This document shows, one piece after another, positions 11,419 to 23,670 of a stretch of DNA of 64,000 nucleotides (position 1 is its first letter; every line of letters begins with the position of its first letter). Under the pieces are notes generated by a model. It searched no databases. It was not told the origin of the DNA and worked only from the letters and a program-made list of their open reading frames with translations. The translations under genes and the position numbers were made by a program. The stretch lies in assembly GCA_963693365.1 (NCBI GenBank), contig CAVNZM010000001.1, forward strand, positions 12,896,001 to 12,960,000. The letters are read 5' to 3'. This DNA is from Amoebidium appalachense (lineage: Eukaryota > Ichthyosporea).

Positions 11419-11790
11419 TTGATCCAGGATCTGGCCAATCAAATCAGTGTACAAGGATCCCTTCCTTTTGAGACCCAACAAGTAGGCTCAAGTTTTTTAA
11501 CGTACCTGAGGGTGTCAAACCGACAGTTTTTGCCTAAGCGGGCCAGCTGGCTGAATGCAGTGGGCAGGCAACAAACAGTAGCCATAGAGCGAAAGAAAGT
11601 AGCTGAATATACACAGCAGGCGGTAAAAACCTCCCCTACCTATAGCCAACAACATCAAAACGAACAATCCACCCCTGCAGACACAGATAGGGCTGACATT
11701 AATGCAGTAGAGAAAGAGCTACATGACCTCGAGCAGCTGGCGAATGCACATGACGAAAGTTATGCTCCGAACAATACAACACCCACAAAC
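11419..11790 (+). CDS. Possible hypothetical coding segment running into a CA repeat
   Basis: About 120 residues of varied, non-repetitive composition (MIQDLANQISVQGS to DLEQLANAHDESYAP), including a Gln-rich polar middle (EYTQQAVKTSPTYSQQHQNE) and a short acidic helix (AVEKELHDLEQLANAH). The frame stays open to 12084, but beyond about 11790 it only translates CA and CT repeats. I do not recognise a family. It could be one exon, with the true 3' boundary before the repeat, or chance. Confidence 0.25.
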
Positions 11791-11986
11791 ACACATACCC
11801 ACCCACCCATGCATACACGCACACACACAAACTCCCCCTTCTTCCTCTCAACTCTCTACCCTCTTTTACGTTTCACTGTGTGTTTACTCTCTCGTTCTAG
11901 CACCAGTTTTGCTAACCGTTACAAACTTCACCTACTCTTGTTCAAGCCTCGACTGGTTGCTGAAATCACCTCCTTTCCTTGTCCTT

Positions 11987-12337
11987 TTATGACCCCCCCC
12001 CACCCCTCCTCTCCCCTCCCTCTCCCCCCCTCTCCCCCCCCCCCCCCTCCCTTCCCGGCTGAAGCCTTAATCTCTACTGAATAATCTCTGTCCTTGTGAC
12101 CCACCCTCTCGTCCTTCACTCCTCCCCCCCCCCCCCCCCCCCCCTTCTTCCTGCCCGGTTCCCCCCATACCTGTTCGCCTCGATTACTTGCAGTATTTCT
12201 TCTTATCCCTCCCCGTTAACTATTAATTTTTTTCCCTCTTCTCCCATTGATCCTGTTTTGGTCCTGTGTCCCTCTATTCCAATGTCCTTTGCGATGCTTT
12301 GCTTCTTTGGCTGCCACCCTCGAATGCACACATCATC

Positions 12338-12370
<33 letters not shown>

Positions 12371-12546
12371 TTCCCCTCTCGTTCCAGCGCCGGTTTTACC
12401 CATTATGGACTTAACCTGCTTTTGCTCAAGCCTCCACATGTCTGAAATTCTACCCCTTTCTCTCGTACTCTTTACCCCCCCCCCCCCCCCCCCTCTCGTC
12501 CTCCTACTACCCCTCTCCCCCCAAAAAAACACACACGCACACAGAT

Positions 12547-12577
<31 letters not shown>

Positions 12578-12719
12578 TAACACACACAGCATTCGACACC
12601 GTCCAATCTTGTTCTCACCAAGGCATCCACATGCTCGCACACAATGCAAAAACATGCACTCCAAAAACATGCACTCACACACACGCACGCACATGCACAC
12701 CGGGACACACACACACACC

Positions 12720-12765
<46 letters not shown>

Positions 12766-13012
12766 GTGGCACACACACACACACACACCACACACACACG
12801 ACATGCTCACACACACAAACACACAACACACACACACACACATACAGAGAGACACACACACATATGCACACACACGGTGCATTTCCTCCCCCTCCCCATC
12901 CCTCTCCACAGAGCACACACACACACACACGTGCACACATGCACACACACGGTGCATCCCCTCCCCCCCCCCCCTTCCCCTCTCAACTGAGCACATACAC
13001 ACACACATACAT

Positions 13013-13081
<69 letters not shown>

Positions 13082-13216
13082 CACACATGCACGGACACGA
13101 ATCCCCCCCTTGCCCTTCCCTCTCCACCGAGCACATGCACACATGCACAGACATGCACATACACACACACACCACACACGACGCACACAGACATGCACAC
13201 ACAGACAAACACACAA

Positions 13217-13274
<58 letters not shown>

Positions 13275-13735
13275 CACACACACGGTGCATTTCCCCCCTC
13301 CCCTTCCCTCTCCACAGAGCACACACACACACACGTGCACACATGCACACACACGGTGCATCCCCCCTCTCCCCCCCTTCCCTTTCAACTGAGCACATAC
13401 ACACACACAGACATACACACACACACAACATACACAGACATCCACACATCAGACACAGACACGCATACACACACACACACACACACATGCACATATGCAC
13501 ACACAGACACACACACATGCACATGCACACTCACATATGCACACACACACACACACGCAAACACGCACACACACACACACACATACAGATATGCACACAC
13601 ACACACTGTCTCTCTCTCTTTCTCTCCCTCCCTCCCTCCCTCCCTCCCCCCTCCCTCCCTCCCTCCCAACCATCCGTCCCTCCCTCCGTCCGTCCCTCCC
13701 TCCCTCCCTCCCTCCGTCCCTCCCTCCCTCCCTCC

Positions 13736-13786
<51 letters not shown>

Positions 13787-14080
13787 ACACACACATGCAC
13801 ATGCACATGCACATGCACATGCACATGCACACTCACATATGCACTCACTCACACACGCAAACACACACACACACACACACACACATACAGACATGCACAC
13901 TCTCTCTCTTTCTCTCTTTCTCTCCCTCCCTCCCTCCCTCCCTCCCCCCCTCCCTCCCTCCCGCCCTCCCAAAGCCTCCCTCCCCTCCCTCCCTCCCAAC
14001 CCTCCCTCCCTCCCTCCCTCACACATACACACATACACACACACGTACACACGTACACACGTACACATATAACCCTCTCT
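11987..14080. repeat. Poly(C) and CA-rich compound satellite with embedded GGTGCAT units
   Basis: C-runs at about 11991-12054, 12123-12144, 12340-12370 and 12476-12493 are followed by (CA)n arrays. These are interrupted at intervals by a conserved module (CACGGTGCAT, a C-rich stretch, TCTCCACAGAGCACA or TCTCAACTGAGCACA), and then by CT-rich TCCC arrays (about 13608-13736 and 13900-14020). All long frames here encode HTHT, VCVC or PPSLP and are not proteins. The array recurs at 28912-30366. Confidence 0.9.
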
Positions 14081-14426
14081 TCTCTTATGTAGTATCGACG
14101 GAACGCTTGACAAAGGTACTACACGGGTGTTGGTTGGATGATGACAGTACATGTACCAGTGGGATAGATGCTGTTTACTCCAGGCAATGTACCAGTGTGT
14201 CGATTGATTTAGCTAATATTAGATCTATGTTTAGCTGTGTGTTGTTTTTTCTCCTTTTTGTATTTAAGGCCTGGCCGGCCTCATAAAATGCTATCTAATC
14301 TTACTCGAGATTGAGCATTTTTGGCCTTGAAGGCCGATATTAATAAAGTACTGTGAATGTGTCCCCTGATGAGGGACTCTAGTCGATATATCTGCAAAAC
14401 GACCTCCCCCCCCCCCCCCCCCCCTT

Positions 14427-14495
<69 letters not shown>

Positions 14496-14590
14496 AAAAC
14501 AAACAAAAAAGAAAGAAAAAAAGAGCGAGAGAATCCTTGTTTCTCGTATGTTACCAGCACGTAAGCAAGTATTTTATTCATTCACAATAC
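14081..14590. other. Duplicated module with AATAAA, poly(C) and (CA)n
   Basis: Holds GGCCTGGCCGGCC and GGCCTTGAAGGCC palindromes, an AATAAA near 14342, then C22 (about 14403-14424) and about 30 CA units. It matches 30367-30459 joined to 35901-36240, which defines the empty site of Ngaro-like copy II at about 14249-14250. No coding potential is visible. Confidence 0.7.
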
Positions 14591-14740
14591 ATTGTTAGGT
14601 ATGTGTAGTATATTATGGTGTTATTATTTTTTGGTTTACAATATGGTGTCCACGTTCCCAAGATATCGTTATTGTCGACCAACTACTATGGTAGTATAAT
14701 GCTATGATGACAATTTGTGCATGCGTTAATTATAAGCATC

Positions 14741-16570
14741 GGGTTTTTTCACTAACTACCCACAGAGTAGCTTCTAGCACGATAAATTCACCACAAATTA
14801 TAAGGAGGGATGGTGAATGTGCCCTTGGAGTACGAGGGTCACACGAAAAAAACACAACGTTGTAGCTCGTATAGAACCCCCCTTGTAGCATAATATATGT
14901 ACATGTGTTACTTACACATTATTGGTTTTTTCAATAACCACCCACAGAACAGCTTCTAGCACGAGACATTTACCACAAAGTTTATGGGGGGGATGGTGAA
15001 TGTGCCCCTGGAGTACGAGGGGCACACGAAAAGACCACAAGGTTGTAGCTCGAATAGAACCCCCCTTGTAGCATAGTATATGTACATGTGTTACCTAGAC
15101 ATTATTGGTCTTTTCAATAACTACCCACAGAACAGCCTCTCGCACGAGACATTTACCACAACGTTTATGGGGGGGTTGGTGAATGTGCCCCTGGAGTACG
15201 AGGGGCACACGAAAAAACCACAACGTTGTAGCTCGTATAGAACCCCCCTTGTAGCATAGTATATGTACATGTGTTACCTACTAAGTTATTGGTTTTTTCA
15301 ATAACTACCCACAGAACAGCTTCTAGCACGAGACATTTACCACACAGTTTATGGGGGGGATGGTGAATGTGCCCCTGGAGTACGAGGGTCACTCGAAAAA
15401 AACACAACGTTGTAGCTCGAATAGAACCCCCCTTGTAGCATAGTATATGTACATGTGTTACTTACACATTATTGGTTTTTTCAATAACTACCAACAGAAC
15501 AGCTTCTAGCACGAGACATTTACCATAAGGTTTATGGGGGGGATGGTGAATGTGCCCCTGGAGTACGAGGGTCACACGAAAAAAGCACAACGTTGTAGCT
15601 CGTATAGAACCCCCCTTGTAGCATAGTATATGTACATGTGTTACCTAGACATTATTGGTTTTTTCGATAACTACCCACAGAACAGCTTCTAGCACGAGAA
15701 ATTTACCACACAGTTTATGGGGGGGATGGTGAATGTGCCCTTGGAGTACGAGGGTCACACGGGAAAAACACAACGTTGTAGCTCGTATAGAACCCCCCTT
15801 GTAGCATAGTATATGTCCATGTGTTACCTAGACATTTTTGGGTTTTTCAATAACTACCCACAGAACAGCCTCTAGCACGAGAAATATACCAAAACGTTTA
15901 TTGGGGGGATGGTGAATGTGCCCCTGGAGTACGAGGGTCACACGAAAAAAGCACAACGTTGTAGCTCGAATAGAACCCCCCTTGTAGCATAATATATGTA
16001 CATGTGTTACTTACACATTATTGGTTTTTTCAATAACTACCCACAGAACAGCTTCTAGCACGAGAAATTTACCACACAGTTTATGGGGGAGATGGTGAAT
16101 GTGCCCCTGGAGTACGAGGGGCACACGAGAAAACCACAACGTTGTAGCTCGTATAGAACCCCCCTTGTAGCATAGTATATGTCCATGTGTTACCTAGACA
16201 TTTTGGTTTTTTCAATAACTACCCACAGAACAGCTTCTAGCACGAGACATTTACCACACAGTTTATGGAGGGGTGGTGAATGTGCCCCTGGAGTACGAGG
16301 GGCACACGAAAAAACCACAACGTTGTAGCTCGTATAGAACCCCCCTTGTAGCATAGTATATGCACATGTGTTACCTAGACATTATTGGTTTTTTCATTAA
16401 CTACCCACAGAACAGCTTCTAGCACGAGAAATTTACCACAAAGTTTATGGGGGGGATGGTGAATGTGCCTCTGGAGTACGAGGGTCACACGAAAAAAACA
16501 CACCATTGTAGCCCGGATTGAAACCCCCCTTGTACCATATATATCATATATCATGCGGCATGTGTTAGTT
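14741..16570 (+). repeat. Satellite array, ten units of about 183 bp
   Basis: Ten head-to-tail units of about 183 bp, each with the landmarks TTCAATAACTACCCACAGA, TCTAGCACGAGA, a G-run after TTTATG, TGGAGTACGAGG, GTTGTAGCTCG and a C-run before TTGTAGCATAGTATATG, followed by a degenerate half unit. The units differ by scattered substitutions. Each unit holds a G6-7 and a C6, which could pair. A seven-unit version lies at 36391-37690. Confidence 0.92.
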
Positions 16571-16667
16571 TCGCGTTATTGGTTTCCTAGCACGAGATAT
16601 TCAGCACACAGTTGGGGTTGTGGGGGCAGTGTACACCTACAATATCAGGGGTACCGCGCGGCAAACA

Positions 16668-16701
16668 CCCCCCCCCCCCCCCCCGGGGGGGGGGGGGGGG
16701 G
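16668..16701. repeat. C17-G17 perfect palindrome
   Basis: Seventeen C followed directly by seventeen G. The homologous site in copy B (37776-37822) has C4 followed by G43, so the tract is highly unstable. Confidence 0.9.
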
Positions 16702-17642
16702 TTGCAGGCCAAAGTGTCGTCCAGGCCAAAGTGTCGTCACCTCTAATTAAAATCCAGGACGTCAAATTTGGCTGGTCTAGGGGGAATATCGGGCAGGCCA
16801 AAATGCAGGGGGAGGGGGTCACGCGTGCGATGGTGCACTTATTATTACGTTAACTAGGCAGGGTATAGCATCAACGTTATTATATGTGCTGCTGAGTTTC
16901 TTTGGTTGTACACCCGTCACCAGTCAATTTATTGGTGTTGGCGCACACCTGTGACACCACCTCGGAAGACTGGGGTCACATGTGTGGTGCACACGGTGGG
17001 TAAATATCATCAAACTGTAGCTGCAAAAGAATGTGCAATTATGCATCACTGTCTGGTATTTGCCTATCCCCCCCCCCCCCCCCCCCCCCCCCACCGGGCC
17101 GTCCCCCCCCCCCCCCCCCCCCCACCCCAGGCCGCCTCTCCACACCACACACACACACACCACACACACACACTGCTGCAGAGCTACATGGATGCCATCA
17201 CCATCACGCGTGACGATATTTAATTAGTATTGGTGATATTGTACCAATACGTAACGTATATTGGTAATAGATAGTACATAGAATATATATATCACACGGA
17301 TATAAATAATACGAGAGCCATATGGGGACCCCTTCCTGAATCGCACGCACGCGTGTATACGTCGCGTTGAAGATGTACTCCATCAACCAACTATTAACAT
17401 AACGAGTACACAGGCCTGCCCGGGTGTACATACACGTCTGGGTGTTCACATCTTCCCCTACACATGACCTTTCTACGTAAAGCGGGGATAGGCCTCGAGT
17501 AAACAGCGTTAACGTTATAGCTTAAGCTCCGTCGGAACGTATGGCAACGGTGTCCGAAATATGTCCACCATATCGCCAACCTCACCGATCCGCCGAGAAT
17601 CGATCCAATCACATTATGTACACCATGGGAATCCGCTTCTGA
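16702..17642. other. Duplicated non-coding segment with poly(C), then unique sequence
   Basis: 16702-17271 matches copy B up to about 38291 and contains C-rich runs (about 17070-17123) and a short CA repeat. 17272-17642 has no counterpart in copy B and shows no recognisable feature. Confidence 0.6.
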
Positions 17643-19132
17643 TAGCAAATAGTGATTGGCTAAACCCAATCCGGTTTGCATTTTTTTGTCCGTTTAAGCC
17701 TGTACGCACGTTGTTTGCTCCATTTCTCTTCCCCATTTCGCAGGTCCGCAGGTCCTTTCCCGCAGGTCGCCTGGTCGCAGGTCCCTTCCCGCAGGTCGCC
17801 TGGTCGCAGTTCCCTTCCCGCAGGTCGCCTCCCGCAGCAGGCCCCCTGGTCACAGGTCCCATCCGCAGGTCGCGCAGCCACCGTGCTGAATGGTTTCGAC
17901 CATGCTGCATGCTGCAGCTTCTTCGCCTAACGGCTGAAAGGCCGTTTGAAGGTTAGTTTTGTGTTGCCTGCTTTAGTGCATGTGGCGTTTGTCTGTCTGG
18001 TCTGTGTCCGTGCCTGTGATTATGTCTGTGTCTGTGTCTGTGTCTGTGTGCGTGTGATTGTATGTGTGTGCGTGCGTGTGCGTGTGCCTGCTGGCTGCAG
18101 ATGCACGTTGCCTTTTCACGTTCATGAACCAGCGACTGTGGGCACTACTTTTGCTGTTAGCACTATAGCTATCATCCCCTCCACCAGTCGTTCAAGCTAT
18201 TTTCTGCTTCTCTAGACTTCATAAGTTCTGGTCCGGGTTTCCGTCCTTACTATGTTTGAGGTTGGTTCTGTCGACTCTTTTTTTGCCCTCCGCAGGTCGC
18301 GCAGCCACCGTGCTGAATGGTTTCGACCATGCTGCATGCTGCAGCTTCTTCGCCTAACGGCTGAAAGGCCGTTTGAAGGTTAGTTTTGTGTTGCCTGCTT
18401 TTGTGCATGTGGCGTTTGTCTGTCTGGTCTGTGTCCGTGCCTGTGATTATGTCTGTGTCTGTGTCTGTGTCTGTGTGCGTGTGTGTGTATGTGTGTGCGT
18501 GCGTGTGCGTGTGCCTGCTGGCTGCAGATGCACGTTGCCTTTTCACGTTCATGAACCAGCGACTGTGGGCACTACTTTTGCTGTTAGCACTATAGCTATC
18601 ATCCCCTCCCCCAGTCGTTCAAGCTATTTTCTGCTTCTCTAGACTTCATAAGTTCTGGTCCGGGTTTCCGTCCTTACTAAGTTTGAGGTTGGTTCTGTCG
18701 ACTCTTTTTTTGCCCTCCGCAGGTTGCGCAGCCACCGTGCTGAATGGTTTCGACCATGCTGCATGCTGCATCTTCTTCGCCTAACGGCTGAAAGGCCGTT
18801 TGAAGGTTAGGTTTGTGTTGCCTGCTTTTGTGCATGTGGCGTTTGTCTGTCTGGTCTGTGTCCGTGCCTGTGATTATGTCTGTGTCTGTGTGCGTGTGTG
18901 TGTGTGTGCGTGCGTGTGCGTGTGCGTGTGCCTGCTGGCTGCAGATGCACGTTGCCTTTTCACGTTCATGAACCAGCGACTGTGGGCACTACTTTTGCTG
19001 TTAGCACTATAGCTATCATCCCCTCCACCAGTCGTTCAAGCTATTTTCTGCTTCTCTAGACTTATAAGTTCTGGTCCGGGTTTCCGTCCTTACTATGTTT
19101 GAGGTTCGTTCTGTCGACTCTTTTTTTGCCAC
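17643..19132 (+). repeat. Three tandem 427-bp units behind a leader with CGCAGGTC repeats
   Basis: The leader (about 17643-17862) has inverted CCAAT boxes and repeated CGCAGGTCGCCTGGT words. Units start at about 17863, 18290 and 18717. Each holds CGCAGCCACCGTGCTGAATGG, a hairpin-like GCTGCATGCTGCAG, a TCTGTG/GTGTGCG microsatellite and GACTCTTTTTTTGCC. Frames through them differ only by microsatellite length and I see no protein family. Copy B (40110-40757) has a single unit. Confidence 0.85.
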
Positions 19133-19490
19133 TCTAGAGGTGGGTACCGGCTCTTTGTCCTATGGCTGCTGTTGTTTCCGTTTTTCGTTTCTGTGTTGCC
19201 CCAGCCCAGCCTGTTGTGCTTGTGTGGTAGTTTTCTTTTTCTTTTTTCTTCTTTTTTCTTCTTTTTTTGTCATGATTCTTTTTGGTATTTTTTGTTTGCA
19301 TAAGAGTAATGTTGATACGAGATGCGAGATAAAGTAGATAGTAGAGAATGGATGCCACCTGGGGTGGTATGTTAGTTGTGTTGTTAACTTGTGTGCTGTA
19401 GGATGCCACCTGGGGTGGTATATTAGTTGTGTTGTTTACTTGTGTGCTTGATGCCACTATCCAACCGAAGTTAATAAAGTGACCATACGT
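19133..19490. other. GGTGGGTACCGG module and GATGCCACCTGGGGTGG tandem pair
   Basis: One copy of the module amplified four times at 40908-41370, then a segment matching 41755-41924, then two tandem copies (about 19350 and 19401) of a roughly 50-bp unit starting GATGCCACCTGGGGTGG. An AATAAA lies near 19472. Confidence 0.6.
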
Positions 19491-19499
19491 GTTCTGTAT

Positions 19500-20480
19500 G
19501 GATGTCGACATGTGCAATACATTGGCAATACATTGACAATGATCATGCCATTGGGGCTGTGCTTACCGTACCGTGTGCATATTGCCAATATATTGATCAT
19601 GTGATTGAGGTATCAATAAAGTTATTGTTAATACATTGGCAATGTTCGTCATACGTATTATTCTTAGATATAAGACGTTACTCCGATATGCCTTTCATAT
19701 TATAAGCGTACTTATACTGTACTTTGCATGCATTCGTTCCCATTATCAATTTATTGGCAATGTATTTGGATAATATAGTGTGATATTTATAATATATATG
19801 TAATGCATTATCAACACTTATATCTTTATGGTGGTGGTATCATTCGTATGTTGGCAATATATGCATGATATGGAACATACTTACATATTCCTTATTTGTA
19901 ATGTGTTGGGAGTGTATTAATCATACCTCTGTTTATGTCATCAATATACTCACGATATATAAGCAACCTATCGGCGATACCGCATTTATATATTGATAAT
20001 AGTTATATCATATGTTGGCAATACATTGTTTATATGTTTCTTGATATTTAAATCTTTACGGTATTTCTATGAATTACATATTGGCAATACATTAACAATG
20101 CGTTCATAGTGCAACTACAATGCGAAAATACAGTATTATCCATATCATTATCTGTCTTTTTGATATTATTTGGTTGTTATTGTAATATCGCCCGGGTATA
20201 ATTGATATTGGCAATACGTCTATAATGCTAGCGCAATAGTAATGCAATGGTAATGTAATGGCACTCTAATGTATTGGCGATATTGATGTAACATATACTG
20301 GATAATATATTCATATCAGCGGGATATCGACAATAGAGGGTATTGGTACTGTATTACCATTGACAATACCAAAGCAATATTATTGCAATATGGCGTTCCT
20401 ATTGGCGGCAAGGGGTTCTATTGCCAATATCGCCAATAGCTCCAATAGCAAAAAATACGTTGGCAATACTTCCGGGAAGT
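19500..20480. repeat. AT-rich island of dispersed TTGGCAAT motifs
   Basis: A dozen or more close variants of ATTGGCAATAC or its reverse complement occur at irregular spacing (for example near 19519, 19585, 19632, 19753, 19851, 20015, 20081, 20205, 20273, 20412 and 20460), with related ATTGACAAT words. The density stops where the transposase coding region becomes ordinary, which makes these candidate subterminal sites of the adjoining element. Confidence 0.6.
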
Positions 20481-21675
20481 TTGCTGATGAACACGTGCGC
20501 GAGCGAACTATGGAAACACTGGAATTGCGAGCGCAGGCGGAAGGGCTTGATGTTGAAGATTACAACGTTCATGCGACTGCCCGTGAGAGAGATGAATTAA
20601 AACAACGGCTCGAGGAACTGACAGCAGAACCGAATCAAGCGAAGGAGCAAATAGTGAAAACGGATGAGGAGAAGAGAGCGATAGAATTTGAACTGGAAAT
20701 CGAAAACTTTGAGAAGAAAACGACAGAATCATTGGTATGCCAGGTTTGGCTTGTCCATAGATGCCATTATGGCCTTGGAGGGGAAGGATAGAGACGAGCT
20801 TGTAAAAACATACACGGGGCTGGACACATGCGAGGCGTTGGATATGGTGTTGGGCATTTGTGAAATTATCGGTGAATCCACTTCAACGTTTGAATGCCAG
20901 TAACCTCAAAACCAAAGCAGGTTTAGAAGTAAGCTGGCAGGACGCGTGCCTTTTCACAATCTTCCGCCTTCGCCACGGCACCACTTTCCAACTGCTCAGT
21001 TCAATCATTGGTGTTTCCATGCCCATTCCGAAGTCTTTCACGGCTATTTCGGCACTTCCTTGGTGCACTAGCATGGCGCACATAATTCTGTATGAAAAAG
21101 CTCCCACGAAAGAGCAGCACTCGAAATATAAGGCGGGTTGTTATACGGGCCAGTATGATGATGTACGATGGATCATTGATTGCACTGAGATATCTCTGCA
21201 GGTACCTACAAACATTCTTCTGAAACGGCGCTTTTATTCCGACTACAAGAACTTGAACGATTACACACTGAAGTATTTTGGTGGAATCACGGCAGATATG
21301 ATGATAAGGCCCATATCTGAAGCATGCGTGGGTGGCATTAAAGACCCCGGATTGACAGGTTGGTCAAGCTCGAGTTTTTGGATCAAATAGAGGAGGGGGG
21401 TGTGATTGCAGCCGATAGAGGGTTATAAGTGCACGGTCTGGTGGTTGACAAGACAAGGGTGCCTCATTGCTTTTACCCGTTTTGCAGAGAACGGGCAGCT
21501 CGGGGCTGAAGATACCATAGCTAGCCAGAAGCTGTCTAGTGTGCGCGTGCATGTTGAGCGCGCATTTGGTCGCATGAAAAGTTACAAGTTGTTTGAGGGC
21601 CAGGTGCAGATGTCCATGGTCGGCACCCACTGGATGCCATGTTGCCAAGGCCGTACATGTGGCATTCCTGTGTAA
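20360..21675 (+). pseudogene. PIF/Harbinger superfamily (ISL2EU-like) DDE transposase, frameshifted
   Basis: Transposase of a cut-and-paste DNA transposon. The N-terminal part (to about 20740) has a Glu/Lys-rich coiled coil (ARERDELKQRLEELTAEPNQ). Then comes the KTYTGLDTCEALDMVL segment (about 20800), a helical DNA-binding segment (SWQDACLFTIFRLRHG), and the DDE_4-type catalytic core. D1 is in IIDCTEI (Asp codon at 21178), followed by YSDYKNLNDYTLKYFGGIT. D2 is in IAADRG (Asp codon 21414) and E is in VRVHVERAFGR (Glu codon 21556). The catalytic residues are all present, but the frame changes at about 20740, 20880, 21350 and 21430, so no full-length protein can be made. The family assignment rests on the DCTEI, WSNYK-like and RVHVERA signatures. 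The TTGGCAAT island lies immediately upstream. Confidence 0.8.
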
Positions 21676-22994
21676 CATGCAGGCACCCTTGTACAGAGAC
21701 ATGACAGGGCCTGGGCATACATCAGCAATCTCCCCCCCCCCCCCCCCCTCGTAACCCCACCGAAGACCTCGTCGATGGGTTGGCACTGGTTTAGGACTGT
21801 CTAATGGATGGGTTTACGCTATATGAAGGAAAAAACCTCCAAACCCGTCGACGACGTCGTAGACCGTCGGCGGAGTGGTTTACGACCCCTTTAGGGATGA
21901 CCGACAGTATTTGGACAGCCCAATGTATAACCTTAACCACACCTATGGATTTGTTTACAGCAACCACAACTTTTGTGGTACTCCTAACCCCATACATTGG
22001 ATGTACACTGTATGTCGTGCACACCTCCGGATTACGACATCATAAGATGGTCTTGCCGCACCCCCTCGGAAGACTGTCTTAAGACGTCGGAAACAACCGT
22101 CGAATGGATGGGTTTACAATATCCATATGAATGTCCTCGACAACCATTAGTTGTCGTAAACCCCCCCAGAGTACAACATCGTAACATGCTCTTGCGACAC
22201 CCAACGTAAGACTGTCAATAGACGTCTGAAAACCCGCCTAATGGATTGGTTTACATGTCGTGCACACCTCCGGATTACGACATCATAAGATGGTCTTGCC
22301 GCACCCCCTCGGAAGACTGTCTTAAGACGTCGGAAACAACCGTCGAATGGATGGGTTTACAATATCCATATGAACGTCCTCGACAACCATTAGTTGTCGT
22401 AAACCCCCCCAGAGTACGACATCGTAACATGCTCTTGCGACACCCAACGTAAGACTGTCAATAGACGTCTGAAAACCCGCCTAATAGATTGGTTTACATG
22501 TCGTGCACACCTCCGGATTACGACATCATAAGATGGTCTTGCTGCACCCCCTCGGAAGACTGTCTTAAGACGTCGGAAACAACCGTCGAATGGATGGGTT
22601 TACAATATCCATATGAACGTCCTCGACAACCATTAGTTGGCGTAAACCCCCCTAGAGTACGACATCGTAACATGCTCTTGACACCCAACGTAAGACTGTC
22701 AATAGACGTCTGAAAACCCGCCTTATGGATTGGTTTACAGTATCCATTTGAAGGTCCACGACACACCATGTTTGTCGTGAACACCTGCAAACTACGACAT
22801 CGTTAGATGATATTATGATGCCCCATAAGACTGTCATTAGACGTCTGAAACCCCCGCCTGATGGATGGGTTTACCGTATCGATAGGAAGGTCATGGCAGG
22901 CCATGTTGAACTCACATAAATTAGCACTAGTAGTAAAAAACCAAGCTGTGTACATTTTAATTGAGCATCTGGAGGGGCTGCTGTATAGCTATAT
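21676..22994. repeat. Nested tandem repeat: three 243-bp units within a degenerate array
   Basis: Units start at 22012, 22255 and 22498 with ATGTCGTGCACACCTCCGG and are nearly identical. Each is built from two related halves of about 120 bp, both containing ATGGAT(G/T)GGTTTACA and TAAGACTGTC(A/T)TAAGACGTC-like words. Degenerate copies extend to about 21800 and 22890. GACGTC and CGTCG are frequent. A short C-run (about 21735-21748) lies just upstream. No coding potential. Confidence 0.88.
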
Positions 22995-23642
22995 TCTATG
23001 AAAACTACTCCGGGACGTGTGTTGCCTCTAGGGGGACATCCCCTTGGACGAAAGTGAACCTGCAATGGTTGTAAACCACGGCAAGCCCCCAGTCATCGAT
23101 TTATTGATCCGTGAGGTCCTTGTGCCCAAAAAACGGGGGAAGTCTTCGCCCCGTGAAAAAACAGCACGTATGTGGGGATCAATGGGGGTTGAGTGTAGGG
23201 TGTAGGTGGGTGGGTGAAAAAGGAAAATATAGCTGTAAAGCTGTAGGTGCTAAACACAGAAGATGTGTTTGTAGCTTGCTGATCTGCTAAAAACTGTCGT
23301 GCTTATATACCTAAGGCTACCGAACTGAGCCAATCAAAATCGATCTAGTGTTATGTGAAATCTGATCCTGAGCCAATCAAACTCGGTCTAGTGATCTGTG
23401 GAATCTGATGTTTTGATCGGCTAATAGGTGCCCGTATGCGGGCAGCCGAACGCGAACTGCTAAAACATGAAACGAAGCCTGTTGATATCGGACACCCATC
23501 CTACGCGTTTACCCAGAAAAATATTTATGTCAATAATTTCCACAAATAAAACCTCTATGAAAACTACTCCGGGACGTGTGTTGCCTCTAGGGGGACATCC
23601 CCTTGGACGAAAGTGAACCTGCAATGGTTGTAAACCACGGCA
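22995..23642 (-). repeat. Copy I split direct repeats: B2, spacer, A2, B1
   Basis: B2 is at 22995-23083 and B1 at 23554-23642, sharing CTACTCCGGGACGTGTGTTG. A2 at about 23215-23553 repeats A1 at about 26652-26990. B1 and A2 abut without a spacer, reproducing the fused end-to-start junction. Confidence 0.85.
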
Positions 23643-23670
23643 CAAGAGCAGTATGCTTGCTCCAAAGGTT

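Larger units (their letters stand above)
12560..19376 (+). repeat. Segmental duplication, copy A
   Basis: Shares an ordered series of landmarks with 28935-41924 in the same orientation: the ATTCGA(C/T)ACCGTCCAATC module, the CA-rich block, the GTACCAGTGGGAT module, the AATAAA-containing module with GGCCTTGAAGGCC, poly(C)+(CA)n, the 183-bp satellite, the GTACCGCGCGGCAAA module, C-runs, and the 427-bp unit. Copy A has 10 satellite units and three 427-bp units, against 7 and one in copy B. It lacks the 5.4-kb Ngaro-like insertion and the 38292-40109 segment. Confidence 0.85.

Noticed and set aside
12096-14072. Very long open frames encoding His-Thr, Val-Cys or Pro-rich repeats (also at 29013-30488, 49001-49555, 63361-63960)
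   Set aside because: They are translations of CA/TG and CT microsatellites. Frames are open on both strands at once and show no non-repeat domain.
14741-16570. CRISPR-like array of regularly spaced repeats
   Set aside because: Units are contiguous 183-bp tandem copies with no unique spacers, in eukaryotic DNA with no cas genes.
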